Source of the DNA: Clostridiales bacterium
GTDB lineage: Bacteria; Bacillota; Clostridia; Oscillospirales; Acutalibacteraceae
Length of the DNA: 29,736 bases
Assembly: GCA_020860025.1 (NCBI GenBank)
Contig: JAJBVC010000171.1
Coordinates: 1-29,736 of the forward strand
Direction of reading: 5' to 3'
The translations under genes were made by a program, and so were the position numbers. Below the pieces are notes generated by a model. It was not told the origin of the DNA and made no database searches. It saw only the letters and a list, made by a program, of their open reading frames with translations. This document shows positions 15,428 through 24,380 of the stretch, in pieces (position 1 is the stretch's first letter; each line of letters starts with the position of its first letter).

Positions 15428-17382
15428 TAGTCGTCCTTTCTCATTTGTATTTCACAATTATCCATAAAAATAAGCGTTGTATCTTGTGTGTTTAAAAATA
15501 AATCGTTTGCACTTCGGTAAATTTGCGTATTACCGACAGTTACAAACTGTTTATCTGCCGTTAGGTATTTATCATAAACAGTTATGATATATTCGTTACC
15601 GTCATATTTTACATTGATTGACGAGCACAAATCAATATCTAAATTATCATTATCTGTAAATAAACAGTCCTCTGATGAAAATTCAGACAAAAGTGTTTTG
15701 TTATAATCGCTCTCAACGTAAAAATTCACAAGCAGGTTATTATTACTTGCAATGGATTTTACAGAATAATAATCATCACTGCTATCTGCATCAATAACCA
15801 AAAGGTTATCCTTGTCATAAATAATTATACAGCCACTGTCTGTTATTGTGACATAACTGCTGTTTTTAATATTGTAGTAATTAAGTATTCCGACAAGTAA
15901 AAATACCGCAAGAGTAAATGCGATGCCTTGCCTTACATCAATATGTTTGAAAATAAGAATGCAAATTGCAATAAAAAGCAAAACAAGAGCAATAGCAATT
16001 CCAAACATTTCACTGTTTAAACTTATATAAGCAAACGAAAAATGCTCTGCACAAAATTCCGTAATACAAAGCATACCTTTAAGTCCTAAATCGGCAAAGG
16101 CTCTTATACATACCGACAAAACAGGTATTCCGCCGAAAATAACAAGTAAAAGACAGCAGACCATTGCAATCTGTGCTAAAGGAATAAGTATAATATTCAG
16201 CAAAATTGATAATAAACTTACATTTTTAAAGAAGAGCCACATTGTCGGAAGCGTACTTAGCATAACGGAAACAGTTACAGCAACAGAATCAAGTATACCG
16301 TTAAGTATAAAATTTTTGACAGAATACAGTTTCCTGAGTTTTGGAAATATTACAGCTATTCCCAAAACGGCGCTTACCGTAAGAAGTACGCTGACGTCCG
16401 TAACGGCAAAGGGATTAAAGCACAATATAAATGTCGCAAAACCGAGCGAATTAAGCAAATCCGCTTTACTGTTAATAATATTTCCGACGAGGATTATGAA
16501 CATCATAACGCCCGCTCTTAAAACTGATTTTGAAAAATCGGCAAGCCCGACATAGATAAAAAGTGCGAATAAAGGCAAAATATTTCTTGTAAAAGGTCTT
16601 GCTCCCAAAAACTTCAGAATAATATATAATCCCATACACACGACGGAAGTGTGCAAACCTGATACAGCCATCAGATGTGACGCACCGCATATTTTAAAAT
16701 TACTTTGCACATCCTGCGAAAGATTGCTTTTATCGCCTATAAGCAGTGCCGTCGATAAGCCATACAAATCATCGTCAAACATATCCGACATAAGTTCTTT
16801 AATGTAAAGACGAACTTGAATAAAATAATAATTTAGAGGTGGACTTTCTGTACTTTCATCAACAGTATAATCCAAAAGATAACCTGTAAGGTAAATTGAA
16901 TCGCCGTAGTAGCCGTATGAATCAAAAGCGTTATCGGCAACGGAATAAAATACGACCTGTGCGTTTACATTGTCATAATAATCAGCATCAATTTTATAAT
17001 CACTTACGAGCTTAAACTTGAAATTTTGAACTGTATTGTCACGGTCAACCGATTTGGTTTTAACAACGTAGGAATAATTATCATCCGATTTCTGCGGTAT
17101 ATCTACAATTTGAAGAACAACATTTTGAGAAGTACCGTCAAGCTCCAGTTGTGGCAAAACCGTATTATAACTTACAAATAGGAAAATAAAACAGGCAAAC
17201 AAAACGCTGCCCAAAACAACGGGCAGAACTGCAGCCTGTCTTGTTTTAGTTATCAGCAGTGATAAAATAAATAATATTACCGCCGACAACGCAATATATT
17301 TTATGGCAGAAAGCGGAATTATATTAAGTATTATAAGTGTCAATGCCAAGGAAAAGCCGATAAACGCAAATACTCTTTTCAT
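15427..17382 (-). CDS. comEC: ComEC/Rec2-type DNA uptake channel with degenerate C-terminal domain
   Basis: A 651-residue membrane protein of the competence DNA-channel family. Residues 1-85 hold three predicted helices; 86-190 are an extracytoplasmic OB-like domain (DUF4131); about 205-495 form the competence domain with the signature SHLMAVSGLHTSV and many helices. The last about 145 residues sit where other ComEC proteins have a metallo-beta-lactamase domain, but no HxHxDH motif or other His ligands are visible and the domain is short. The protein is therefore smaller than the usual 750-800 residues. I start at ATG 17382 (MKRVFAFIGF) because GGTGAG lies just upstream; the ATG at 17394 has no binding site. 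It begins about 20 bases after lacZ. Whether the cell is competent cannot be judged here. Confidence 0.88.
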   Translation of the reverse strand: MKRVFAFIGFSLALTLIILNIIPLSAIKYIALSAVILFILSLLITKTRQAAVLPVVLGSVLFACFIFLFVSYNTVLPQLELDGTSQNVVLQIVDIPQKSDDNYSYVVKTKSVDRDNTVQNFKFKLVSDYKIDADYYDNVNAQVVFYSVADNAFDSYGYYGDSIYLTGYLLDYTVDESTESPPLNYYFIQVRLYIKELMSDMFDDDLYGLSTALLIGDKSNLSQDVQSNFKICGASHLMAVSGLHTSVVCMGLYIILKFLGARPFTRNILPLFALFIYVGLADFSKSVLRAGVMMFIILVGNIINSKADLLNSLGFATFILCFNPFAVTDVSVLLTVSAVLGIAVIFPKLRKLYSVKNFILNGILDSVAVTVSVMLSTLPTMWLFFKNVSLLSILLNIILIPLAQIAMVCCLLLVIFGGIPVLSVCIRAFADLGLKGMLCITEFCAEHFSFAYISLNSEMFGIAIALVLLFIAICILIFKHIDVRQGIAFTLAVFLLVGILNYYNIKNSSYVTITDSGCIIIYDKDNLLVIDADSSDDYYSVKSIASNNNLLVNFYVESDYNKTLLSEFSSEDCLFTDNDNLDIDLCSSINVKYDGNEYIITVYDKYLTADKQFVTVGNTQIYRSANDLFLNTQDTTLIFMDNCEIQMRKDD

Positions 17383-17402
17383 TCCGCTCACCATTTAATA
17401 GA

Positions 17403-20400
17403 TTATACTTTTTTGCTATTGATTATAGGTTCAATAACAAAACTAAACGAATATTTTTCGCCCTTATCCATACGATATGGAGAACGAACAAACGCCTGTC
17501 CGGGCAAATCACCGCCGACTCCCAACTGTTTGTGGTCAATATTAAGAGTCGTTATATCCTGATAAGGTATATCGTTTATATGAGTTGCTTTTTCAAGTCC
17601 GTCCGTTGTGTAATGGTATGCCGAAAAACTAATCGGATTATCAAAATATGAATCAATCTTAATTCCAAAACCTTTTTTATCGGTAATTGTAAGATAGCGC
17701 ACGTCACATCTGTTTGACGATTCCTGCGGACGCATATATCTGTATTCCAAATCTGTAACTGTTGATTTATATGTATCAATCTTAGCGCCGTTTTTCCTGT
17801 CGCAATAGGTAGGGAAAGGCCCCCTGCCATACCACTCGACGTATTCCATCGTCTTATCAAATGCCATTTGATAGCCGAATCTTAACATATTGCTTGCGGC
17901 TGTAGCACTGTGATATATATAAATTCTTCCATCGGGATATATTTTGTATGTGGCAACAGAATTTTTTAGTCCGCTTGTGGCAAAAGCAATATGAACTTCA
18001 ACAGTATTGTCGTCACCCGATTTAACTTCCGTCTTAACAGCATTAGTGTGCTTGGTGGCACGCTGCCATCTGTAATAAGGATGAAACTTTGTCCACTGCG
18101 GAGTAAAGTTAAGAAAATCAATATCATTATCGGTGAGCGCTCTGAAATAGTTTGGCTCAATAGGGCTGACAAGAAGCTCCCTGCCGCCTATAACATAACT
18201 TACAATTCTGCCGTTATCAATTTTGATATTGATATTATTGTTTTTGATTTCAACCTTTTTTGCTTTGACTTCAAAGTTCAAATCGCCATTATTTTCAGGC
18301 TCAATTTGCTGGGTACGCTCGCTTAGAATAAACTGATCCCAAGCAACCTCATAATTGCTTTTAATGCCAAGAGTTTTCTTTTTAGTATAAAAACCAATAG
18401 TGAGTATGACTTCCTTATTTTTCGGAATATCATCCCAATTATAAGGAATACTTATAAATGCCTCGCTCAACGGCTCGCACTCGATTTTATCAAGTTCGCC
18501 TTTGCCTATGCTTTCGCCCTCGGCTTTAATTTCCCACTTACATTTATACGCCGAAAGATCGGTAAAAAGAAATTTATTTTTAACCTTATATTTCCCTGCT
18601 TTAATATCAAAATCCTCGACCTTGATATTTTGATAACCTTTTTTAACCTCGTTAATCTGCGGATGCGGATTACGGTCGGCGCCGATAATACCGTTTGCAC
18701 AAAAATAGACATTACTTCCTGTCATTGCGGTTGTATTCGGAATGTCAATAAGCTTATGCGGTTCTTTACCCTGAAAATCAGTGCCGTAAAGATAATTGTC
18801 GTTGCCGTTTTCATCTTTTACGTGAAGCGCCTGGTCAACAAAATCCCAAATAAAGCCGCCGCACATATTGTCGTACTTTTCAAAATCGTCAATATACTCC
18901 TGAAAATTTCCCAGGGAATTTTCCATTGAATGAGCATATTCGCAAAGAATAATCGGCTTGCCCTCGTACATATCGACTTTAATCGGCTTACTGTCAGCCG
19001 CAAGCTGATTTGCAATATTGTCGTAAAGCGAGATAGTAATTTCCTGTTTATTTCCAAGCTTTTCCATAACGTCGCCCGTCGGATACATACGTGAAATTAC
19101 ATCGCTCTTTTTTAAATCAAAATCGCCCTCATAATGGAACTGACGTGTATCGTCAAGCTTTAACGTAGCCTTTTTCATCTCGGCAAAATTATCACCGTCT
19201 CCGGCTTCATTTCCGAGCGACCACATAAATATACACGGATTGTTACGATCACGCAGTACCATTCTTTCCATACGGTCAACTACCGCCTGCGTCCATAAAG
19301 GATTAGAGCCGGGCACACCCTTTCGGCGAACGCCGTGAGTTTCAAGCTCACATTCATCCATTACATAAAAGCCGTACTTGTTGCACATCTCGTAAAAATA
19401 CGGGTCGTCGGGATAATGCGACGTACGTATAGAATTGATATTATTCTGTTTCATAATATCAAGATCTTGAGTATATCTCTCTTTAGGAACAGCCCAGCCG
19501 TAATCACAGTCAAAATCATGACGGTTAACTCCCTTAATCATAAGCGGCATTCCGTTATAATAAATTTTTTCGCCCTTGATTTCCACTTTTTTAAAGCCGA
19601 CAGAATATTTTTTTACAGCAACTGTTTTGCCGTCAACCTCGGCGCTCATAATAAGTGTGTAAAGATTAGGCTTTTCCGCCGACCACTTTTTCGGCGATTT
19701 AACATTCTGCTTAAATGACACTTTACAGCGATTGGCTTTAAGCGCCGTGCTTTCACTTCCGATTTCAATTTCCTTACCTGTATCTGAGATAAGCTTTGCC
19801 GTAACGGTAAGATTCCCCTTTTTACCGCTGTAATTTTCTATATACACGTCAAGACTTACCTGTGAATCCTTATAATCGACGTCGAAATCCGTTTTAAAAT
19901 AAAAATCTCTGATACAAACCTTACTTTCGGCATAAAGATAAACGTCACGGTAAATTCCGCAAAGCCACCACATATCCTGGTCCTCAAGATAGGAGCCGTC
20001 ACTGTAGCGATAAACCTTGGCTGTAATTAAATTTTCGCCCTTTTTAAGAAACTTTGTAACATTAAATTCATGAGGCGTCATAGAACCCTGCGAATATCCG
20101 ACAAACTCTCCGTTAACGTAAAGTTCAAGTGCAGATTTCACAGCGCCGAAGTGAAGAAAAATTTCTCTGCCGTCAAAATTTTTATTAAGAATAAACGACT
20201 TTCTGTAAAATCCGATCTCCTGCATATTGCGGTCGATTGACGGAATTTTACTGCGGCTTCTGCTGAAAGCCTTGGGATAGGTGCTTGCGTAATAATAAGG
20301 AACCGAATATCCCTGCGTCTGCCAAACTGACGGAACTTTGATTTCATCCCATGAAGAATCATTAAATGATGAAAGTTCAAAATTTTCGGGCTGATTCTCA

Positions 20401-20567
20401 AGCCCACGCTGCCAATAAAATTTCCACATACCGTTTAATGACTGCTTATAAACGCTCTCCTCTTCGGACAAAGCGTCTTCAAGCGAATCATAAGGAAGCA
20501 TTAATGCATGACCGTCTTCCTTGTTAATCTTGAAAATTTTGGGATCTTCCCAGCGATATTTAGTCAT
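17403..20567 (-). CDS. lacZ: beta-galactosidase, glycoside hydrolase family 2
   Basis: Hydrolyses lactose and other beta-galactosides. The 1054 residues match the large LacZ-type GH2 enzymes (about 1020-1050). In order: jelly-roll sugar-binding domain (GQREIFLHFGAVKSALELYVNGE-like region near residues 130-160), immunoglobulin-like domain, TIM barrel with acid/base Glu454 in SLGNEAGDG and nucleophile Glu543 in ILCEYAHSM, and the C-terminal beta-gal small-chain domain with WYGRGPFPTYCDRK and RYMRPQESSNR. There is no signal peptide, so it is cytoplasmic. The ATG has GAGAGGTG 5-7 bases upstream. The upstream region carries a 16-bp tandem repeat and a palindrome over a -10 box. It is the first gene of a run with comEC, holA and rnmV. 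Confidence 0.96.
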   Translation of the reverse strand: MTKYRWEDPKIFKINKEDGHALMLPYDSLEDALSEEESVYKQSLNGMWKFYWQRGLENQPENFELSSFNDSSWDEIKVPSVWQTQGYSVPYYYASTYPKAFSRSRSKIPSIDRNMQEIGFYRKSFILNKNFDGREIFLHFGAVKSALELYVNGEFVGYSQGSMTPHEFNVTKFLKKGENLITAKVYRYSDGSYLEDQDMWWLCGIYRDVYLYAESKVCIRDFYFKTDFDVDYKDSQVSLDVYIENYSGKKGNLTVTAKLISDTGKEIEIGSESTALKANRCKVSFKQNVKSPKKWSAEKPNLYTLIMSAEVDGKTVAVKKYSVGFKKVEIKGEKIYYNGMPLMIKGVNRHDFDCDYGWAVPKERYTQDLDIMKQNNINSIRTSHYPDDPYFYEMCNKYGFYVMDECELETHGVRRKGVPGSNPLWTQAVVDRMERMVLRDRNNPCIFMWSLGNEAGDGDNFAEMKKATLKLDDTRQFHYEGDFDLKKSDVISRMYPTGDVMEKLGNKQEITISLYDNIANQLAADSKPIKVDMYEGKPIILCEYAHSMENSLGNFQEYIDDFEKYDNMCGGFIWDFVDQALHVKDENGNDNYLYGTDFQGKEPHKLIDIPNTTAMTGSNVYFCANGIIGADRNPHPQINEVKKGYQNIKVEDFDIKAGKYKVKNKFLFTDLSAYKCKWEIKAEGESIGKGELDKIECEPLSEAFISIPYNWDDIPKNKEVILTIGFYTKKKTLGIKSNYEVAWDQFILSERTQQIEPENNGDLNFEVKAKKVEIKNNNINIKIDNGRIVSYVIGGRELLVSPIEPNYFRALTDNDIDFLNFTPQWTKFHPYYRWQRATKHTNAVKTEVKSGDDNTVEVHIAFATSGLKNSVATYKIYPDGRIYIYHSATAASNMLRFGYQMAFDKTMEYVEWYGRGPFPTYCDRKNGAKIDTYKSTVTDLEYRYMRPQESSNRCDVRYLTITDKKGFGIKIDSYFDNPISFSAYHYTTDGLEKATHINDIPYQDITTLNIDHKQLGVGGDLPGQAFVRSPYRMDKGEKYSFSFVIEPIINSKKV

Positions 20568-20602
20568 AAAGCACCTCTCACATTTAATTGGGTAAAATTT
20601 CT

Positions 20603-20634
20603 TTTTAATGTTGCTATATTTTAATGTTGCTATA
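20603..20634. repeat. 16-bp perfect tandem repeat upstream of lacZ
   Basis: TTTTAATGTTGCTATA occurs twice in direct succession (20603-20618 and 20619-20634). It lies 36-67 bases upstream of the lacZ start codon, between the likely -10 box and the ribosome binding site. It may be a protein binding site array or a simple slippage duplication. Confidence 0.8.
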
Positions 20635-20648
20635 TTTATTATAGTAAC
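20626..20648 (-). promoter_or_regulatory. lacZ promoter -10 within a palindrome, candidate operator
   Basis: GTTGCTATA (20626-20634) and TATAGTAAC (20640-20648) form an inverted repeat matching at 8 of 9 positions around TTTAT. On the minus strand TATAAT (20638-20643), a consensus -10 box for lacZ, sits in the centre. The nearest good -35, TTGACT, is 20 bases away, so the promoter is non-ideal. A repressor or activator binding here would control lacZ directly. Confidence 0.45.
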
Positions 20649-20758
20649 CTAATAAAATTAAAAAGTCAATAATCAGCGGTAAAACCGAAAGATAAAGAAA
20701 AATAACGCAAAAGCCGATTAAGAGTAATTTTGTTTTAGACTTTGGGTGTGTTTTACTA

Positions 20759-20787
20759 TAGACAAATATTGTAAAGTTTGTTATAAT
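20759..20787 (+). promoter_or_regulatory. promoter of the femX-like/alr-like pair
   Basis: TAGACA (20759-20764), a 17-base spacer and TATAAT (20782-20787) form a near-consensus vegetative promoter. Start of transcription would fall about 20 bases before the FemX-like ATG, which has GGAGA upstream. Confidence 0.65.
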
Positions 20788-20814
20788 ATTTAAAATATTT
20801 TTTGGAGAATTAAA

Positions 20815-21846
20815 ATGATAGTAAGAGTTAATAAAGATAATATTGAAGAATACGAAAATTTTATAAAAAATCATCCGAAAGGACTGTTTCAGCACTCCTC
20901 TAAATGGGCAAAGGTAAAAAGCGCATGGAAATTTGAGGCTGTAATGCTGAAAGATAAAAACGGTGAAATCAAAGGCTCGGGAGCTGTTCTTATACGCTCT
21001 GTGCCGGTAATAAAATACTCGCTTATGTACTGCTGCCGTGGCTTTGTATGCGATGAAAATGATTTTGATACATTTGACAAGCTATTTAACGCTTTACTTG
21101 AAATTGGCAAGGAATATAAGGCTTACTGCTTTAAAATCGACCCTGAAATTGTTATTCAAAACACCGCTTTTAAAAAGCATTTGATGGACAAGGGATTTGT
21201 TGAGCTGAATCCCGGATGTATGGATTTTGAAAATGTACAGCCGAGGTTTGTATATTGCTTTGACTACAACGATATGGACGAGGACGAGCTTATGCTCACC
21301 TTTAAATCCGATTACAGAAACCGTATACGAAAAGCGCCTAAAAAAGGTGTTGAAGTAAAAATATGCGGTAAGGAAGCACTCGACGATTTTGTAAGAATAA
21401 TGAATGAAACGGGAGAGCGTGACGGATTTTCCACAAGACCTAAGGAATATTTTGAAAAAATACTTGACTGTATGACCGACGACGCAAGACTTTATATGGC
21501 TTACTACGAAGGAAAAGCTATTGCGGGAACGCTTGCAATTAAGTGGGGCAAGAACGTAATGAAATACCAGTACGGCGCATCGTCAAACGCTCACAGAAAT
21601 GTCTATCCAAACTATGCTTTACAGTGGGCTATGATGCAATGGGGTATGGAATGCGGCTGTAAGGTTTACGATTTCGGCGGTATTTCAGGCGACTGTCAAA
21701 ACCCTGACAATCCGCACTACGGCTTATGGAGATTTAAACACGGCTTCGGCGGTTATATGAAAGAGTTTGTCGGCGAATTTGATTACATTATTAACAAGCC
21801 GGTATATAAACTTTACAATCTTGCGACAAAACTTTTGAACAGGTAA
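20815..21846 (+). CDS. FemX/FemAB-type peptidoglycan aminoacyltransferase
   Basis: A 343-residue member of the Fem family, which moves an amino acid from charged tRNA to the stem peptide of a cell-wall precursor. The protein has the double GNAT-like fold: N-terminal HPKGLFQHSSKWAKVKSAW and GSGAVLIRSVPVIKYSLMYCCRGFV, then KSDYRNRIRKAPKKGVEVK, and in the second half ARLYMAYYEGKAIAGTLAI and the family motif YQYGASSNAHRNVYPNYALQW plus YDFGGISG. It lacks the coiled-coil arm of staphylococcal FemA/FemB and has about the length of Weissella FemX, which adds alanine to UDP-MurNAc-pentapeptide. An alr-like gene begins 5 bases after its stop, so the pair is co-expressed. The amino acid used is unknown. 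Confidence 0.88.
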   Translation: MIVRVNKDNIEEYENFIKNHPKGLFQHSSKWAKVKSAWKFEAVMLKDKNGEIKGSGAVLIRSVPVIKYSLMYCCRGFVCDENDFDTFDKLFNALLEIGKEYKAYCFKIDPEIVIQNTAFKKHLMDKGFVELNPGCMDFENVQPRFVYCFDYNDMDEDELMLTFKSDYRNRIRKAPKKGVEVKICGKEALDDFVRIMNETGERDGFSTRPKEYFEKILDCMTDDARLYMAYYEGKAIAGTLAIKWGKNVMKYQYGASSNAHRNVYPNYALQWAMMQWGMECGCKVYDFGGISGDCQNPDNPHYGLWRFKHGFGGYMKEFVGEFDYIINKPVYKLYNLATKLLNR

Positions 21847-21851
21847 CAAAA

Positions 21852-22928
21852 ATGAGCAGATACGTTATTGATAAAAGCAAGTTAGTTGAAAATATTGAAT
21901 TTTTAAAAAATAAAGCCGGAGTCCCGCTAATCGCTGTTGTCAAGGGTAACGGATACGGCTTTGGGATAAATGAATTTACTTCTGTTTTAAAAGAAAACGG
22001 TATAAAAACTTTCGCCGTGACCGAGGTTGACGACGTACCTATACTAAGGGAAATACTTGATGATGATAACGATATTCTCGTTATGCGTTCAAGCTGTATT
22101 GAAGCGGAAGCTAAAATCATTGCTGAAAATGCTTGTATTGCTACAATAGGCTCACTTGAATCGGCGGAGGTTATGAACAAGGTTTCCGGCGATTTAAATG
22201 TTAAAACAAAATGCCACCTGAAAATTGACACAGGTATGGGCAGATACGGCTTTATGCCAAGTCAAATTAACGACGCTCTAAAATGCTATGATTTTGAAAA
22301 TCTTAATTTTACAGGCGCATATACGCATTTTTCATCGGCTTTTCACGACAGCGAACTTACAAAAGCACAGCTTACTCTTTTTAAGGACACAATGTCGCAG
22401 ATTGAAAAGGCAGGCAAAAATATCGGTACACTGCACGCAAGCAATTCGCCCGCTCTGCTGAATGTTGACGGCGTTTGCCTTGATGCGGTTCGTATAGGCT
22501 CCGCTTTCACAGGACGAGTAATTACAAGAGGTAAAAATCCTCTTAACAGATTAGGCTCTTTAGAGGCTGAGGTTATTGAAACTAAAACTGTTCCAAAAGG
22601 ATATTCGATTGGATATAACGGACAGTATACGACTAAAAGAGAAACAAAAATCGCAATAGTGCCAATAGGACATTATGACGGCTTCGGCTTAACTAAAGAA
22701 AAGGAAATTGCCGATTTTCATTCGGTTTTGTCACAGCTGAAAAAATATCTGCAAAAAAATCAAATGTACGTTAAAATAAACGGCAGAATGTACAGTGTGA
22801 TAGGCGAAATCGGACTTTCACACACGGCGCTTGACATTACGGGAAGCGATGTTAAAATCGGTGATACTGCAAGCGTTGACATTTCACCGCTTATGGTAAA
22901 TCCGAGGATACCGAGAATTTATAAATAA
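21852..22928 (+). CDS. divergent alanine-racemase-like PLP enzyme
   Basis: A fold-type III PLP protein of 358 residues, near the length of Alr. Kept features: Lys31 in AVVKGNGYG (the PLP lysine, usually VVKANAYG), KIDTGMGRYGF, THFSSA, HASNSPAL, the Arg of DAVRIGSA, and the C-terminal PRIPRIYK. Changed features: the catalytic Tyr motif GYADG is GHYDG (His274, Tyr275), and the GRxCMDQ segment is GEIGLSHTALDIT. In well-studied racemases that Tyr is one of the two catalytic bases, so activity or substrate may differ. It begins 5 bases after the FemX-like gene. Options are a racemase of another amino acid, an epimerase, or a non-racemising PLP protein. A strong terminator follows. Confidence 0.82.
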   Translation: MSRYVIDKSKLVENIEFLKNKAGVPLIAVVKGNGYGFGINEFTSVLKENGIKTFAVTEVDDVPILREILDDDNDILVMRSSCIEAEAKIIAENACIATIGSLESAEVMNKVSGDLNVKTKCHLKIDTGMGRYGFMPSQINDALKCYDFENLNFTGAYTHFSSAFHDSELTKAQLTLFKDTMSQIEKAGKNIGTLHASNSPALLNVDGVCLDAVRIGSAFTGRVITRGKNPLNRLGSLEAEVIETKTVPKGYSIGYNGQYTTKRETKIAIVPIGHYDGFGLTKEKEIADFHSVLSQLKKYLQKNQMYVKINGRMYSVIGEIGLSHTALDITGSDVKIGDTASVDISPLMVNPRIPRIYK

Positions 22929-22935
22929 AAATATT

Positions 22936-22972
22936 CGCAGGAGCTTGATTATTGCTCCTGCGATTTTTATTT
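22936..22972. terminator. bidirectional terminator after the alr-like gene
   Basis: CGCAGGAGC (22936-22944) and GCTCCTGCG (22954-22962) form a perfect 9-bp GC-rich stem with a 9-base loop, followed by ATTTTTATTT. The minus-strand reading also meets a T run (AATATTTTTATTT), so it suits both convergent genes. Confidence 0.85.
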
Positions 22973-22980
22973 AACGCTTT

Positions 22981-24369
22981 TTATTCTAAATTATAAGCAG
23001 ATAAAAATTCATCAATATTATCAAAATAAGTCAAGTTGCCTGAATTTTTCTTAATCGTTTCAACTCCCTCGGATATATTATCGTCAGAGTAGGTATAATT
23101 TTCATAATCATTATTAAAAACGATGATTAAATCGCAATCCGACTCATTGTCATAGTATTCATCGCTGTCACTTTGATTTGCGGTTTCACCAATAACAAAA
23201 AACTGCGTATTTTCATATGAAATAATTTCTTTTTTAAAACGACTTGTACTTGTGTAAACACCGCTGTCTCCGACTGCGATAAACTGTTGGCTGAAGTAAT
23301 AATCAAAACTGACCGCTCCTGCCAAAAGCACCGCAATAAGTAAGATAATTGCTGTTTTTTCTTTTTTTGATTCAAGTCGGCTTATGTATGACTTTGCGCT
23401 TGATTTTTTAAAGAATGTTTCTTTTAAAATAATATTCAGTGCAAAAAATAACAACACCACGATTACGACCGGAAAACTGTCACTGTCAAGTTTAAGTATT
23501 ACCCAGTCCTTAAGTTTTGAAGAAACGTATAAGCTTTGAAGAGCGTAATCAAGAACAAATCCACATACTATTGCAATAATCCCCGAAATTACATTCAGTT
23601 TTGCCGTATTTAATGTTGACTCTGTGCTACTTTCAAGAAAATACTTTTTATCATCATCGACAGGTTGAAAATCACTGCTCATAAGAAATTCCATATATCT
23701 TTGCTCAATAAGCAGCAGTTTCCCTTTTGCACTTTGCTTTGCAAAAAAGGTTTGAAGCTTTTTAACCTGACCTTCTAAAATAAAGTTATTTATTTCCTGA
23801 TGCTCTTTATGGTAAAAGAACATATTAAGCTGATGCTTGCTTTCATACTTCTCTGTATTTGAATTAAGCTCTTCCCAGCTGATTTTCTTTGACGCAACGG
23901 CGAGGTCGTGTTTATAAGAATCAATCAGTCTTGATTGCAGTTTGGTATCGCTTTGGGCATTTTCAAAATCGAATTTATGACATGCGATAAAAGCAAGTAT
24001 TTCATCACACGCCTCAGACATCATTTTTTCATCAGCAATACAGTGAAAATCAAGCGGTCTGAAATCGGTATCGGATGTTGCATTGTGTATATCATACGGA
24101 GAAAATGAAACGTCTGAAAACGCAAACTTAAATCTTGTAACAAGGCAGTAATCATCAGGAATCCCATTGCCGTTATATTCCATAAAGCAATAGCCGTTGC
24201 TGTTAGCGTATTCAACAGTAAATTCCACAATGAATTTACTGCAATTCATAATGATTTTGCCGTACTCGGTTTCGGATAAGGCCGCACCGATTGAAACAGC
24301 ATAATTACTTATTCGTTCTTTTGCTAAGTTTTTAAGCTTTTCCTCAAGAGTGTTTTTACTCTTTTTCAT
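22981..24369 (-). CDS. unrecognised three-helix membrane protein
   Basis: I do not recognise a family. The 462-residue protein begins with a charged, possibly coiled segment (KKSKNTLEEKLKNLAKERISNY). Residues to about 250 are soluble, with many aromatic and acidic residues. Three hydrophobic helices follow at about 256-281, 297-319 and 337-358, and then about 100 acidic residues (SDSDEYYDNESDCDLIIVFNND) that would lie on the other side of the membrane from the N-terminal part. The ATG at 24369 is preferred over an upstream TTG at 24387; AAAGG lies 11 bases upstream, so initiation may be weak. A 13-bp direct repeat lies just before it. It stands after the isp operon in the same direction but with a 126-base gap, so it may have its own promoter. 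Codon use looks like that of its neighbours. Confidence 0.8.
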   Translation of the reverse strand: MKKSKNTLEEKLKNLAKERISNYAVSIGAALSETEYGKIIMNCSKFIVEFTVEYANSNGYCFMEYNGNGIPDDYCLVTRFKFAFSDVSFSPYDIHNATSDTDFRPLDFHCIADEKMMSEACDEILAFIACHKFDFENAQSDTKLQSRLIDSYKHDLAVASKKISWEELNSNTEKYESKHQLNMFFYHKEHQEINNFILEGQVKKLQTFFAKQSAKGKLLLIEQRYMEFLMSSDFQPVDDDKKYFLESSTESTLNTAKLNVISGIIAIVCGFVLDYALQSLYVSSKLKDWVILKLDSDSFPVVIVVLLFFALNIILKETFFKKSSAKSYISRLESKKEKTAIILLIAVLLAGAVSFDYYFSQQFIAVGDSGVYTSTSRFKKEIISYENTQFFVIGETANQSDSDEYYDNESDCDLIIVFNNDYENYTYSDDNISEGVETIKKNSGNLTYFDNIDEFLSAYNLE

Positions 24370-24380
24370 TGATTCACAGC

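Noticed and set aside
20614..20895. Minus-strand 93-codon hydrophobic ORF between lacZ and the femX-like gene
   Set aside because: It would start 81 bases inside femX, runs through the femX promoter and the lacZ upstream repeats, has no good ribosome binding site, and its hydrophobic residues follow from AT-rich sequence.
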